The notes beneath the pieces were generated by a model. It searched no databases. It was given only the letters and a program-made list of their open reading frames with translations, and had not been told where the DNA came from. A program made the position numbers and the translations under genes. A stretch of 64,000 nucleotides of DNA, taken from assembly GCF_003752505.1 (NCBI RefSeq), contig NZ_RKHO01000001.1, positions 3,968,001 through 4,032,000 on the forward strand, written 5' to 3'. Positions 21,802-31,285 of this stretch are shown here, piece after piece. Within the stretch, counting starts at the first letter, position 1, and each line of letters begins with the position of its first letter. This DNA is from Nocardioides aurantiacus (GTDB taxonomy: Bacteria; Actinomycetota; Actinomycetes; Propionibacteriales; Nocardioidaceae).

Positions 21802-23073
21802 GTGAGCACCGACCCCGTCGCCCTCGTGAGCGCCGCCGACGTGGACGCCGCGGCCGACGTCCTGGCCGGCACCGTCCCGGTGACGCCGCTGGAGGACAGC
21901 CTCCGGCTCTCGGCCCGCCACGGCCTGCGGGTGGTGCTCAAGCGCGAGGACCTGCAGCCGGTGCGGTCCTACAAGTCGCGCGGCGGCTACCACTTCCTGG
22001 CCCGGCTGACGCCGGAGGAGCGCGAGCGCGGCGTGGTCTGCGCGAGCGCCGGCAACCACGCCCAGGGCGTCGCCTTCGCGTGCGCCGCGCTGGGGGTCTC
22101 GGCCCGGGTCTACCTGCCGCGCACCACCCCCCGGCAGAAGCGCGACCGGGTCGCCGGGCTCGGCGGCGAGCACGTCACCGTGGTCGTCGAGGGCGACTCC
22201 TTCGACGACGCCGCCCGGGCCGCCCGCCGCCACGCGGAGGCGACGCACCGGGTGCTGGTGCCGCCCTTCGACCACCCCGCCACGGTCGCGGGCCAGGGCA
22301 CCGTGGTCCGCGAGGCGGTCGCGCAGCTGGGCGCCGTCCCCGACGTGGTGGTCGTGCCCGTCGGCGGCGGCGGGCTGCTGGCCGGGACGGTCGCCTGGCT
22401 GGGCGAGCGGCACCCCGGCGTGCGCGTGGTGGGGGTGGAGCCCGCCGGCGCCGCCTCCCTCACCGCGGCGCTGGCGGCCGGCCACCCCGTCGAGCTGCCC
22501 GAGGTCGACCCCTTCGTCGACGGTGCCGCCGTACGCCGCGTCGGCGACGTCACGTATCGCCAGGTCAGCGCCTCCGGTGCGGCGGTCGTGTCCGTGCCCG
22601 AGGGTCAGGTCTGCACCGAGATGCTCGCGCTCTACCAGTCCGACGGGATCATCGCCGAGCCCGCCGGGGCGCTCGCCACGGCGGCGCTGCCGGCGCTGCT
22701 GCCGACCCTGTCGCTCGGGCCGGACGCCGTGGTGCTGTGCGTGCTCTCGGGCGGCAACAACGACGTCAGCCGCTACGCCGAGATCCTGGAGCGCTCGCTC
22801 GTCCACACCGGCCTGAAGCACTACTTCCTCGTCGACTTCCCCCAGGAGCCCGGTGCGCTGCGGGCCTTCCTCGACGAGACCCTCGGCCCGGACGACGACA
22901 TCACGCTCTTCGAGTACGTCAAGCGCAACAACCGCGAGACCGGCCCCGCCCTCGTCGGCGTCGAGCTCGGCGACGCCGCCGACCTCGCCGGGCTGCTGAC
23001 GCGGATGTCCGCCTCCCCCTCCCGCATCGAGCACCTCCCGCCCGACTCCCCGCTCACCCGCTGGCTGACCTAG
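21802..23073 (+). CDS. ilvA: Threonine dehydratase (threonine ammonia-lyase)
   Basis: A 423-residue fold-type II PLP enzyme that deaminates threonine to 2-oxobutyrate, the first committed step of isoleucine synthesis. The PLP Lys is Lys58 in PVRSYKSRGGYHF. ASAGNHAQGVAFAC is the substrate/phosphate loop and PVGGGGLLAGTVAW binds the PLP phosphate. The C-terminal ~90 residues (HYFLVDFPQEPGALRAFLDE onward) are a regulatory ACT-like domain, as in isoleucine-inhibited biosynthetic enzymes. The GTG at 21802 gives the usual N-terminus. It lies divergent from the glycosyltransferase operon and 24 nt upstream of a P450 gene. Confidence 0.92.
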   Translation: MSTDPVALVSAADVDAAADVLAGTVPVTPLEDSLRLSARHGLRVVLKREDLQPVRSYKSRGGYHFLARLTPEERERGVVCASAGNHAQGVAFACAALGVSARVYLPRTTPRQKRDRVAGLGGEHVTVVVEGDSFDDAARAARRHAEATHRVLVPPFDHPATVAGQGTVVREAVAQLGAVPDVVVVPVGGGGLLAGTVAWLGERHPGVRVVGVEPAGAASLTAALAAGHPVELPEVDPFVDGAAVRRVGDVTYRQVSASGAAVVSVPEGQVCTEMLALYQSDGIIAEPAGALATAALPALLPTLSLGPDAVVLCVLSGGNNDVSRYAEILERSLVHTGLKHYFLVDFPQEPGALRAFLDETLGPDDDITLFEYVKRNNRETGPALVGVELGDAADLAGLLTRMSASPSRIEHLPPDSPLTRWLT

Positions 23074-23096
23074 GTCCCGAGGCGCACCATGGAGGC

Positions 23097-24389
23097 ATGA
23101 GCCTGCTCGACACCGCGCGGGCCGACCTGCGGCTGGGCCGGCGGCTGGCGACGCTGCGCGCCGGGACGCTGGGGCTGGCCGCGCTGGGCGACCCGGTGGC
23201 ACGGCTGTTCCAGGCGCCCTGGAAGCACGACCCGTACGCCGTCCACGAGCGGCTGCGCTGCGAGCGCCGCCTGACCTGGAGCCGGTCGGGGATCTGGGTG
23301 GCGAGCACCTACGACGACGCCCACGCCGTGCTGCGCGACCGGCGGTTCGGCGTACGCCTCGCCAACGGGCAGCAGCCCTTCGACGTGACCGGCGGGCCGG
23401 TCCACGAGGGCACCGAGCCCGACGTGCTGGAGATGTCGCTGCTCGGGCTCGACCCGCCCGACCACGGCCGGCTCCGGAGGCTGGCGACGCCGGCGTTCTC
23501 GGCCCGGCGGATCGAGGCGGTGCGGCCCCAGGTCGAGGCCACCGCCACCCGGTTGCTGGACGCGCTGGACCCCGCGCGGGGTCCGGTCGACCTCGTCGCG
23601 TCGTACGCCAGCCCGCTGCCGGTCGCGGTGATCAGCGACCTGCTGGCGATCCCGCCCCAGCACGCGCGGCAGTTCGCTGCGTGGGGCAGCACGCTGGGCG
23701 CCTCGCTCGACGGGGTCACGTCGGTGCCGCACCACAAGCGGCTGCTGCGGGCGCAGGCCGACCTGCGGGCGCTGTTCGAGCGGCTGGTCGCCGAGCGCCG
23801 CGCCGACCCCGGCGAGGACCTGCTGAGCCGGCTCGCCACGGCCGCCGACGGGCCCGACGCGGTCACCGCCGACGAGGTGGTCGCGCTCGCGCAGCTGCTG
23901 CTGCTCGCCGGGTTCGAGACCACCACCAACCTGGTCGGCAACGCCGTCCACGCGCTGCTGCAGCACCCCGACCAGCTGGCGATGGCGACCGAGGACCCGT
24001 CGCTGGCCGGCCGCGTCATCACCGAGACGCTGCGCTGGGACCCGCCGGTGCAGCTGACCGCGCGGGTGGCGCACGAGCCGGTGCGGGTCGGGCCGGTCGA
24101 CGTGCGCCGCGACCAGGTCGTGCTCGTGCTGCTCGGCTCGACGGGGCGCGACGAGGCCGTCCACGGGGACGCCGACGTCTTCGACCTCACCCGCCCCGAG
24201 GGTCGCGACACCCTGGCCTTCTCCGGAGGTGCGCACTACTGCGTCGGCGCCCCGCTCGCGCGGCTCGAGGGCGAGGTGGCGCTGCGGCTGCTGCTCGAGC
24301 GCTGGCCCGGCGTACGACGCGCCGCCCGGCCGCGACCGCGGGGCACCACGGTCATCCGCGGTTGGCGCACCCTGCCCGTGCGCGCCTGA
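23097..24389 (+). CDS. Cytochrome P450
   Basis: A 430-residue soluble class I bacterial P450. The I-helix oxygen-activation motif is LLLLAGFETTTNLVGNA; the K-helix ExxR is in ETLRWDPPVQLTARV; the haem-binding Cys loop is AFSGGAHYCVGAPLARLEGE. A helix C-like LDPPDHGRLRRLATPAFS is also present. Length and motifs are complete. Redox partners (ferredoxin, reductase) are not encoded nearby, and the substrate is unknown. The ATG at 23097 sits directly behind GGAGGC. It follows ilvA by 24 nt and could share its transcript. Confidence 0.92.
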   Translation: MSLLDTARADLRLGRRLATLRAGTLGLAALGDPVARLFQAPWKHDPYAVHERLRCERRLTWSRSGIWVASTYDDAHAVLRDRRFGVRLANGQQPFDVTGGPVHEGTEPDVLEMSLLGLDPPDHGRLRRLATPAFSARRIEAVRPQVEATATRLLDALDPARGPVDLVASYASPLPVAVISDLLAIPPQHARQFAAWGSTLGASLDGVTSVPHHKRLLRAQADLRALFERLVAERRADPGEDLLSRLATAADGPDAVTADEVVALAQLLLLAGFETTTNLVGNAVHALLQHPDQLAMATEDPSLAGRVITETLRWDPPVQLTARVAHEPVRVGPVDVRRDQVVLVLLGSTGRDEAVHGDADVFDLTRPEGRDTLAFSGGAHYCVGAPLARLEGEVALRLLLERWPGVRRAARPRPRGTTVIRGWRTLPVRA

Positions 24390-24439
24390 GCGGCGTCCCA
24401 CCCCACGACCTCCAGATGCGAGGGAACCCTCCGATCCAC

Positions 24440-24445
24440 TAGGTT
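24440..24445 (+). promoter_or_regulatory. Candidate -10 box TAGGTT for the PEP carboxylase gene
   Basis: TAGGTT lies 75 nt upstream of the ATG at 24521, just after a short palindrome GAGGG-AA-CCCTC (24420-24431). It would give a leader of about 70 nt. No clear -35 hexamer is seen. Confidence 0.35.
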
Positions 24446-24520
24446 CGTGCTGCCCTGCGGGTGCCGCCGACGTCGCCGGCCCTCCTGACCGGACCGATCT
24501 CCACACCACCGGGAGCACCC

Positions 24521-27208
24521 ATGTCCGAGCACCTGCCCCACGCCCCCGAGGCGCCGCTGCGCCACGACATCCGGCTCGTCACCTCGATGCTCGGCGAGAC
24601 GCTGACCCGCACGCACGGCCAGGAGCTGCTCGACCTGGTCGAGAGCGTCCGCCTCGCCGCCAAGGACGACTCGCTCGACCTGCCCGAGCTCGACCTGCCC
24701 ACCGCGATGACGCTGGCGCGAGCGTTCACGGCGTACTTCCACCTCGCCAACGTCACCGAGCAGGAGCACCGTGGCCGGTCGCTGCTGGAGCAGCGCGGCG
24801 AGCACGGCGGGCCGCTGGCCGGCGCGATGCGTCGGGTCCGCGAGGCCGGCACCGAGGCCGAGGACGTCGCCGCCACGGTCGCGCAGGTCGCGGTGCGCTC
24901 GGTCTTCACCGCCCACCCCACCGAGGTCGCGCGGCGCACGACGCTCGACAAGCTGCGCTCGGTCGCCGCCCTGCTCGAGGAGCCCGACACCCCCCGCCGC
25001 ACCCGCCAGCTCGAGGGCGCCGTCGACCTGCTGTGGCAGACCGACGAGCTGCGCATCGACCGGCCCGAGGTCGTCGACGAGGCGCGCAACGGCATCTACT
25101 ACCTCGAGGGCCTCACCTCGGCGGCGGTGCTCGACGTGCTCGAGGAGCTCGAGGAGCAGCTGGCCGACTGGGGCGTCGAGCTGCCGTTGGAGACCACCCC
25201 GCTGCGGTTCGGCACCTGGATGGGCGGCGACCGCGACGGCAACCCCAACGTCACGCCCGACACCACCCGTCAGGTGCTGCGGCTCCAGGCCACCCACGGC
25301 ATCGCGGTGATCCGCCGCAAGGTCAACGAGCTGCGGCGCACCCTCTCGGTCTCGGTGCGGCTCTCCACGGTCTCCGAGGACCTGCTGGCCCGCACCGAGG
25401 AGATGCTCGACGGGCTGCCCGAGGTCGAGCCGCGCTACCGCCGCCTCAACGTCGAGGAGCCCTACCGGCTCTTCCTGACCTGCGTCGACCTGCGGCTCCA
25501 GGTCACCGAGCAGCGGATCCGCACGGGCGCGCCCCACCAGCCGGGCCGCGACTACCGCGACGACGCCGAGCTGCTGGCCGACCTCGTGCTGCTGCACGCC
25601 TCGGTGCTGGAGCACCAGGGCCCGCTGCTGGCCGGCGGCGACCTGCAGCGCCTGGTCCGCACCGTCGCCGCGTCCGGCCTGACGCTGGCCACCCTCGACG
25701 TCCGCGAGCACGCCGAGAAGCACCACCACGCCCTGGGCCAGCTGCTCGACCGCCTCGGCACCCTGGACACGCCCTACGCCGACCTCACCCAGGCCGAGCG
25801 CACGGAGGTCCTCGCCCGCGAGCTGGCCGTGCACCGTCCGCTCTCGCAGCAGCCGCCGCCCATCGACGACGACGGCCGCCGGACCGCCGAGGTCTTCGGC
25901 GTGATCCGCGAGGCGCTCGACAGCCTGGGCGGCCGCGCCGTCGAGAGCTACATCATCTCGATGACCCGCGACGTCGACGACGTCCTCGCCGCCGCGCTGC
26001 TCGCCCGCGAGGCCGGCCTGGTCGACCTCGCCGGCGGCGTCGCGCGGATCGGCTTCGTGCCGCTGCTGGAGACCGTCGAGGAGCTCGAGCGCGTCGAGCC
26101 GATCCTCGAGGGCCTGCTCGCCGAGCCGTCCTACCGCGAGCTGCTGCGGCTGCGCGGCGACGTGCAGGAGGTCATGCTCGGCTACTCCGACTCCAACAAG
26201 TCCGGCGGCATCGCCACCTCGCAGTGGCAGATCCAGCGGGCCCAGCGGCTGGCCCGCGACGTCGCGCGTCGCCACGGCGTGCGGCTGCGGTTCTTCCACG
26301 GCCGCGGCGGCTCCGTCGGTCGCGGCGGCGGTCCGACGTACGACGCGATCATGGCGCTGCCCTTCGGCACCGTCGACGGCGAGGTCAAGCTGACGGAGCA
26401 GGGCGAGGTGATCAGCGACAAGTACGCCCTCCCCGTGCTGGCGCGGGAGAACCTCGAGCTGCTCGTCGCGGCCACGCTCGAGGCCTCGCTGCTGCACCGC
26501 CGGGACCGTCGTACGCCGGAGCAGGCGAAGCGCTGGGACGACCTGATGGACCAGGTCTCCGCCCACGCGCACCGCCGCTACTGCGACCTCGTGGAGCGCG
26601 ACGACCTCGCGGAGTACTTCCTGGCCTGCACCCCGGTCGACCTGCTCGGCTCGATGCACATCGGCTCGCGGCCCTCCAAGCGTCCGCAGCAGGACGCCGG
26701 CCTCGACGGACTCCGCGCGATCCCGTGGGTGTTCGGCTGGACCCAGTCGCGGCAGATCGTGCCGGGCTGGTTCGGCGTCGGCTCCGGCCTGGCCGCGGTC
26801 GACGGGAGCGAGGACGACCTGCGGGAGATGTACGCCGCCTGGCCGTTCTTCCGCACCTTCCTCGACAACGTCGCGATGACGCTCTTCAAGGCCGACCTCG
26901 AGGTCGCCGAGCGCTACGTCACGACGCTGGCCCCGGAGCACACCCACGGCATCCTGGCCGTGATCCGCGAGGAGTACGACCTCACCTGCGCCCGGGTCCT
27001 GGCCGTCACCGGCGACGAGCGGCTGCTGGAGCGGGAGCCGGTGCTGCGGCAGACGCTGGAGGTGCGCGAGAACTACCTCGAGCCGCTCCACCTGCTCCAG
27101 GTGCAGCTGCTCTCGCGGCTGCGCGCCGGCGAGGAGAGCCCCGACCTCGAGCGGGCGCTGCTGCTGACGATCAACGGCATCGCGGCGGGGATGCGCAACA
27201 CCGGATGA
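24521..27208 (+). CDS. ppc: Phosphoenolpyruvate carboxylase
   Basis: An 895-residue anaplerotic enzyme that makes oxaloacetate from PEP and bicarbonate (EC 4.1.1.31). The diagnostic motifs are all intact. These include the catalytic His in VFTAHPTEVARRTTL (near residue 135), GGDRDGNPNVT, VMLGYSDSNKSGGIATSQW, the glycine-rich loop FFHGRGGSVGRGGGPTYDA, and the C-terminal MRNTG that closes the active site. Length matches bacterial homologues. The ATG at 24521 follows GGGAGCACCC. It overlaps the next gene by 4 bp. With the PEP synthase pair 7 kb upstream, the region manages the PEP/pyruvate/oxaloacetate node. Confidence 0.97.
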   Translation: MSEHLPHAPEAPLRHDIRLVTSMLGETLTRTHGQELLDLVESVRLAAKDDSLDLPELDLPTAMTLARAFTAYFHLANVTEQEHRGRSLLEQRGEHGGPLAGAMRRVREAGTEAEDVAATVAQVAVRSVFTAHPTEVARRTTLDKLRSVAALLEEPDTPRRTRQLEGAVDLLWQTDELRIDRPEVVDEARNGIYYLEGLTSAAVLDVLEELEEQLADWGVELPLETTPLRFGTWMGGDRDGNPNVTPDTTRQVLRLQATHGIAVIRRKVNELRRTLSVSVRLSTVSEDLLARTEEMLDGLPEVEPRYRRLNVEEPYRLFLTCVDLRLQVTEQRIRTGAPHQPGRDYRDDAELLADLVLLHASVLEHQGPLLAGGDLQRLVRTVAASGLTLATLDVREHAEKHHHALGQLLDRLGTLDTPYADLTQAERTEVLARELAVHRPLSQQPPPIDDDGRRTAEVFGVIREALDSLGGRAVESYIISMTRDVDDVLAAALLAREAGLVDLAGGVARIGFVPLLETVEELERVEPILEGLLAEPSYRELLRLRGDVQEVMLGYSDSNKSGGIATSQWQIQRAQRLARDVARRHGVRLRFFHGRGGSVGRGGGPTYDAIMALPFGTVDGEVKLTEQGEVISDKYALPVLARENLELLVAATLEASLLHRRDRRTPEQAKRWDDLMDQVSAHAHRRYCDLVERDDLAEYFLACTPVDLLGSMHIGSRPSKRPQQDAGLDGLRAIPWVFGWTQSRQIVPGWFGVGSGLAAVDGSEDDLREMYAAWPFFRTFLDNVAMTLFKADLEVAERYVTTLAPEHTHGILAVIREEYDLTCARVLAVTGDERLLEREPVLRQTLEVRENYLEPLHLLQVQLLSRLRAGEESPDLERALLLTINGIAAGMRNTG

Positions 27209-28425
27209 CCCCTCCCCGTCCGCGCACTGCCGCGCGTCCGGGGGCGCTGCCGTGGGTCTTCGTGGCCGTCCTCGTGCTGGTCGCGCTCAACCTGCGCTCG
27301 CCGTTCGTCGCGGTGGCGCCGATCACCGGCCAGCTGCGCACCGACCTCGGCGTCGGCAGCGCGGCGGTCGGGCTGCTGACCAGCCTGCCCGTGCTCTGCT
27401 TCGGTCTGCTCGCTCCCGTCGCGCTCGCGGTGATCCGGCGCTCGGGCATCGCGCAGGCGGTCTCGATCTGCCTGGGCCTGGTGGTGGTCGGCTCGGTGGT
27501 CCGCAGCCTCGGCGGCTACCCGCTCGCGGTCCTCGGCACCCTCGTGGTCGGCGCCGCGATCACCGTCGGCAACGTCGTCGTGCCCGTGGTGATCCGCCGC
27601 GAGACGCCGCTGCCGCAGGCGGGCGTGGTGACCGGGGTCTACGTCACCGCGATGAACCTCGGCTCGATGGTCGTCACGCTGGCCACCGCCCCCGTCGCGC
27701 AGGCCCTCGGCTGGCGCGTCGCCCTGGCCGTCTGGGCGCTGCCCGCGGTGCTCGCCCTGGCCGCGTGGCGGTGGTGGCGCGGGCGGTCGGGGTCCCGGCG
27801 GGCGGTCCCGACGGGCGGGGCCGAGCCGGCACCGTCCCCGTCGGACGTCAGGATCGTCTGGCGCACCCCGATCGCCTGGCTGCTCGGCCTGGCCTTCGCC
27901 GGGCAGGCCAGCTCCTACTACGCCCTGACCGCCTGGCTGCCCTCCCTGCTGGCCGACGAGATCGGCCTCGGGGCGACCGGGGCGGGCACCGCGTCGTCGG
28001 TGTTCCAGGTGTGCGCGATCGTCGGGGCGTTCGGCGTGCCCCTGCTCGCGACGCGGCTCTCGCCCGCCGTCACCATCGCGGTCGTGGGGCTGCTGTGGGT
28101 GTGCTTCCCGGTGCAGCTGCTGCTCGCCCCGGAACTCTACCTGCTCGGCAGCGTCCTCGGCGGCGTCGCGCAGGGCGGCGGCTTCGCCGCGATCTTCACC
28201 ATCGTCGTGCAGGTCTCGCGCACCGACCGCGAGAGCGCTCAGCTCTCGGCGTTCGTCCAGGGCGTGGGGTACGTCGTGGCGGCGACCGGCCCCGCGGTGC
28301 TCGGCCTGGCCCACGACGCGACCGACGCCTGGACCGCCCCGGTGCTGATCGTGCTGGGCACCACGGCCACCTTCGCCGTCATGGGCACCCTGGCCGGCGC
28401 CTCCCAGCGCCGTTCCCACACCTAG
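27205..28425 (+). CDS. MFS transporter, CynX/NimT-like
   Basis: A 406-residue protein with twelve predicted transmembrane helices. The motif VALNLRSPFVAVAPITGQLR at the first helix is characteristic of the CynX/NimT (cyanate or nitroimidazole transport-like) branch of the major facilitator superfamily. A cytoplasmic loop with WRWWRGRSGSRRA separates the halves near residue 195. The physiological substrate is unknown. The ATG overlaps the ppc stop (ATGA), so the transporter is translationally coupled to PEP carboxylase; cyanate or an anion linked to CO2 metabolism is one speculative idea. The transcript ends at the hairpin at 28433. Confidence 0.82.
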   Translation: MTPPRPRTAARPGALPWVFVAVLVLVALNLRSPFVAVAPITGQLRTDLGVGSAAVGLLTSLPVLCFGLLAPVALAVIRRSGIAQAVSICLGLVVVGSVVRSLGGYPLAVLGTLVVGAAITVGNVVVPVVIRRETPLPQAGVVTGVYVTAMNLGSMVVTLATAPVAQALGWRVALAVWALPAVLALAAWRWWRGRSGSRRAVPTGGAEPAPSPSDVRIVWRTPIAWLLGLAFAGQASSYYALTAWLPSLLADEIGLGATGAGTASSVFQVCAIVGAFGVPLLATRLSPAVTIAVVGLLWVCFPVQLLLAPELYLLGSVLGGVAQGGGFAAIFTIVVQVSRTDRESAQLSAFVQGVGYVVAATGPAVLGLAHDATDAWTAPVLIVLGTTATFAVMGTLAGASQRRSHT

Positions 28426-28432
28426 GCGAGGA

Positions 28433-28468
28433 CTACGGAGACGGTGGCAGGTGCCACCCTCTCCGTAG
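28433..28468. terminator. Strong hairpin terminator after the ppc-transporter operon
   Basis: CTACGGAG (28433-28440) pairs with CTCCGTAG (28461-28468), and inside it GGTGGCA pairs with TGCCACC around a 2-nt loop. No T-run follows. From here to 28717 there is no convincing gene; smaller hairpins (CCACGG-AGGTG-CCGTGG, CACCTCGG/CCGAGGTG) occur before the end of the convergent GH65 gene. Confidence 0.7.
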
Positions 28469-28717
28469 CGCGTCCGGAGCGGTCGGCGCGCCCCGGTGGG
28501 CTGGGCCCCGGGGTGGGGTGGCCCACCGGTCGGGCGGGGGCCGAGGGTCAGACCACGCGCGCTGGGTACGTGAGGGGTGGATGCCACCTCGGGTGCGCAG
28601 CCCAGGCCCGAGGTGATCGTCCGCGGCATCCCACGTTGGTCAAGCAGCGAGCCACGGAGGTGCCGTGGGTGGTGCCCCGCCACGTCGTCCGCGACGGCGG
28701 CGGGGTGCCACCCGTCC

Positions 28718-31285
28718 TCAGCCCCGGCCGAAGGCGTTGTCGCCCTCGCCGACGACCATCTCGAGGGGCGCGTCCATCTCGGGGGCGACGTCCTCGACGA
28801 ACATCATCGGCTCGGGCACGCCCGCGGTGATCTTGGTGCCGTCGGCGCGGGTGCCACCGACCTGGGGCTTGTCGCCGAGCAGGCCGTCGATGCGCGGGCC
28901 CTGGTCGGCCAGGGCGACCACGAGCGGCTCCTCGACGCAGACCTTGTGCAGCTGGCCGCCGACGCGGACGTGCACCTTCTCCTCGCCCATCGACAGGCAG
29001 GTGACCGCGAGCGAGTCCTGGGTGATCTCCACGCGCAGCTGCGAGCCGCGCCACGCGAGCGGGAAGCGCAGCGCGTCCCAGCCCGCGGGCAGGCGGGGGT
29101 CGAAGCTGAGCCGGCCCTCGCGGTCGCCCATGCCGGCGAAGCCGAAGACGATGGCGCTCCACACACCGCCGGCGGACGCGACGTGGATGCCGTCGACGGT
29201 GTTCTCGTGGAGGTCGCCGAGGTCGACGTAGACCGCCTGGCGGAAGTAGTCCATCGCGACCTCGTGGTAGCCAACCTCGGCCGCCATGATCGACTGCACG
29301 ACCGCCGACAGGGTGGAGTCGCCGGTGGTGATCGGGTCGTAGTACTCGAAGTTGGCGCGCTTCTGCTCGTCGGTGAAGCGGTCGCCGTGCAGGAACATCG
29401 CCAGCACCACGTCGGCCTGCTTGAGCACCTGGAACCGGTAGATCACCAGCGGGTGGTAGTGCAGCATCAGCGGCCGGTTCTCCATCGGCGTCCGCGAGAG
29501 GTCCCACACCTCGCGGTCGAGGAAGAAGTCGTCCTGCGGGTGGATGCCCAGGCCCTCGTCGAAGGGGATGGCCATCCCCTCGGCGCAGCGCTTCCAGGTC
29601 TCGACCTCGTCCGCGCCCAGCCCGAGCCGGTGCACCAGCTTCTGGTGGTCGACCGGGTAGTGCTCGCGGATCCGCTCGACGACCAGCGCGGCCTTCTCGA
29701 GGTTGTAGCGGGCCATCACGTTGGTGAACAGGTTGTTGTTCACCACGGTGGTGTACTCGTCCGGCCCGGTGACGCCGTGGATGTGGAAGCTGGGCTTGCC
29801 GTTGGTGCGCCAGAACCCCAGCTCGGACCACATCCGGGCGGTCTCGACGAGCAGGTCGACGCCGTCACGGACCAGGAAGCCGACGTCGTTGGTGGCGCCG
29901 ACGTACTGCATCAGGGCGTAGGCGATGTCGGCGTCGATGTGCATCTGGGCGCTGCCGGCCGCGTAGTACGCCGAGGCCTCCTCGCCGTTGATCGTGCGCC
30001 ACGGGAACAACGCCCCGCTCTGCGCCATCTCGCGGGCCCGCTGCCGCGCCGCCGGGAGCATCCGGTTGCGGAAGTGCAGCAGGTTGCGCGCCACGTGGGG
30101 CTGGGTGAAGGACAGGAACGGGACGACGTAGATCTCGGTGTCCCAGAAGTAGTGGCCCTCGTAGCCCGAGCCGGTGACGCCCTTGGCCGGGACGCCCTGG
30201 CGGTCGGCGCGGGCGCTGGCCTGGGCGAGGGTGAACAGGTTGAACCGCACGCCCTGCTGCAGCTCGGCGTCGCCGTCGAGCTCGACGTCGCTGGTGGCCC
30301 AGAACCGGTCGTACCAGCCGCGCTGCTCCTCCTCGTAGTGCGTCACCGAGTGGCGCAGCGCGCGGTCCAGGGTGCGGTCGCAGCGGTCGGAGAGCTCGCG
30401 CACGGGCACGCCGCGCGAGGTGTGGTAGCTGACGACCTTCTCCAGCCGGATCGACCGGCCCTCGCGGGCCTCGACCCGGAAGACCGTCTTGCCGAGGTCC
30501 TCGCTGCCGCGGACCAGCACCTCGTGCTCGTTCTCGGTCTCGAGCCGGTGGTCGGCGGCGACGGCGATGGTCATCTGCGACCGGGCGCACTGGTAGCCCA
30601 GCATCATCCGGTCCTCGGTGGCGTAGTGCATCCGCGGCAGCAGCACCCGCTGGTCGAACGCGGCGGCCTTGCGGGGGTCGGTGCCCTCGCCCATCGCCTC
30701 GTACGGCGTGTGGTACTCGTCCTGCCCGTCCTGGCGGTTGAGCAGCTGCGAGGAGATGACGATCGGCGCGTCTCCGGTGAGCATCGTGACCTCGAGGGTC
30801 ATCACAGCGAGGTGGCGCTGGGTCATCGAGACCATCCGGGTCGACTCGACCAGGACGCGCTTGCCCGAGGGGGTGCGCCAGACCAGGCTGCGCCGGAGGA
30901 TGCCGTCGCGGAAGTCGAGGCTGCGCTCGTAGTGCTCGAGGTCGGCGGTGCCGAGGATGAGCGGCTCGTCGTCGACGTAGAGCTTCATCAGCTTGGAGTC
31001 GGGGACGTTGACGATGGTCTGGCCGGTGCGCGCGAAGCCGAAGGCGGCCTCGGCGTGACGGATCGGCCAGGTCTCGTGGAAGCCGTTGACGAACGTGCCG
31101 TGGGCGACGGCGTCGCGGCCCTCCTCGGGGTTGCCGCGCATGCCGAGGTAGCCGTTGCCGACGGCGAACAGGGTCTCGGTGGTGCCGAGGTCCTCGTAGC
31201 GGTGGGTGGTCTCCACCAACCGCCACGGGTCGGCGGGGAAGCGGCCGCGGTCCATCGGGTGCGCGATCTTCTGGCGGCGGTTCAC
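28718..31285 (-). CDS. Glycoside hydrolase family 65 phosphorylase (maltose/trehalose/kojibiose type)
   Basis: An 855-residue inverting phosphorylase that should split an alpha-glucosyl disaccharide with phosphate into glucose and beta-glucose 1-phosphate. The N-terminal beta-sandwich includes ETLFAVGNGYLGMRGNPEEG, a GH65 hallmark. The (alpha/alpha)6 catalytic barrel contains GYEGHYFWDTEIYVVPFLSF and the catalytic acid Glu in HIHGVTGPDEYTTVVNNN. The C-terminal beta domain begins near residue 720. Maltose, trehalose, kojibiose and nigerose phosphorylases share this fold, so the disaccharide is not fixed by sequence here. The start GTG overlaps the beta-phosphoglucomutase stop by 4 bp; that enzyme consumes the product, which firmly supports phosphorolysis. 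Confidence 0.92.
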   Translation of the reverse strand: MNRRQKIAHPMDRGRFPADPWRLVETTHRYEDLGTTETLFAVGNGYLGMRGNPEEGRDAVAHGTFVNGFHETWPIRHAEAAFGFARTGQTIVNVPDSKLMKLYVDDEPLILGTADLEHYERSLDFRDGILRRSLVWRTPSGKRVLVESTRMVSMTQRHLAVMTLEVTMLTGDAPIVISSQLLNRQDGQDEYHTPYEAMGEGTDPRKAAAFDQRVLLPRMHYATEDRMMLGYQCARSQMTIAVAADHRLETENEHEVLVRGSEDLGKTVFRVEAREGRSIRLEKVVSYHTSRGVPVRELSDRCDRTLDRALRHSVTHYEEEQRGWYDRFWATSDVELDGDAELQQGVRFNLFTLAQASARADRQGVPAKGVTGSGYEGHYFWDTEIYVVPFLSFTQPHVARNLLHFRNRMLPAARQRAREMAQSGALFPWRTINGEEASAYYAAGSAQMHIDADIAYALMQYVGATNDVGFLVRDGVDLLVETARMWSELGFWRTNGKPSFHIHGVTGPDEYTTVVNNNLFTNVMARYNLEKAALVVERIREHYPVDHQKLVHRLGLGADEVETWKRCAEGMAIPFDEGLGIHPQDDFFLDREVWDLSRTPMENRPLMLHYHPLVIYRFQVLKQADVVLAMFLHGDRFTDEQKRANFEYYDPITTGDSTLSAVVQSIMAAEVGYHEVAMDYFRQAVYVDLGDLHENTVDGIHVASAGGVWSAIVFGFAGMGDREGRLSFDPRLPAGWDALRFPLAWRGSQLRVEITQDSLAVTCLSMGEEKVHVRVGGQLHKVCVEEPLVVALADQGPRIDGLLGDKPQVGGTRADGTKITAGVPEPMMFVEDVAPEMDAPLEMVVGEGDNAFGRG

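Noticed and set aside
18037-23202. A 1721-codon minus-strand open frame
   Set aside because: Only its last ~430 codons are real (the flavoprotein). The rest is the shadow of the glycosyltransferases in another frame and of the threonine dehydratase on the other strand.
28469-28717. A 128-codon plus-strand frame downstream of the ppc-transporter terminator
   Set aside because: Weak codon bias, Arg/Gly-rich and overlapping hairpins; it ends inside the convergent GH65 gene.
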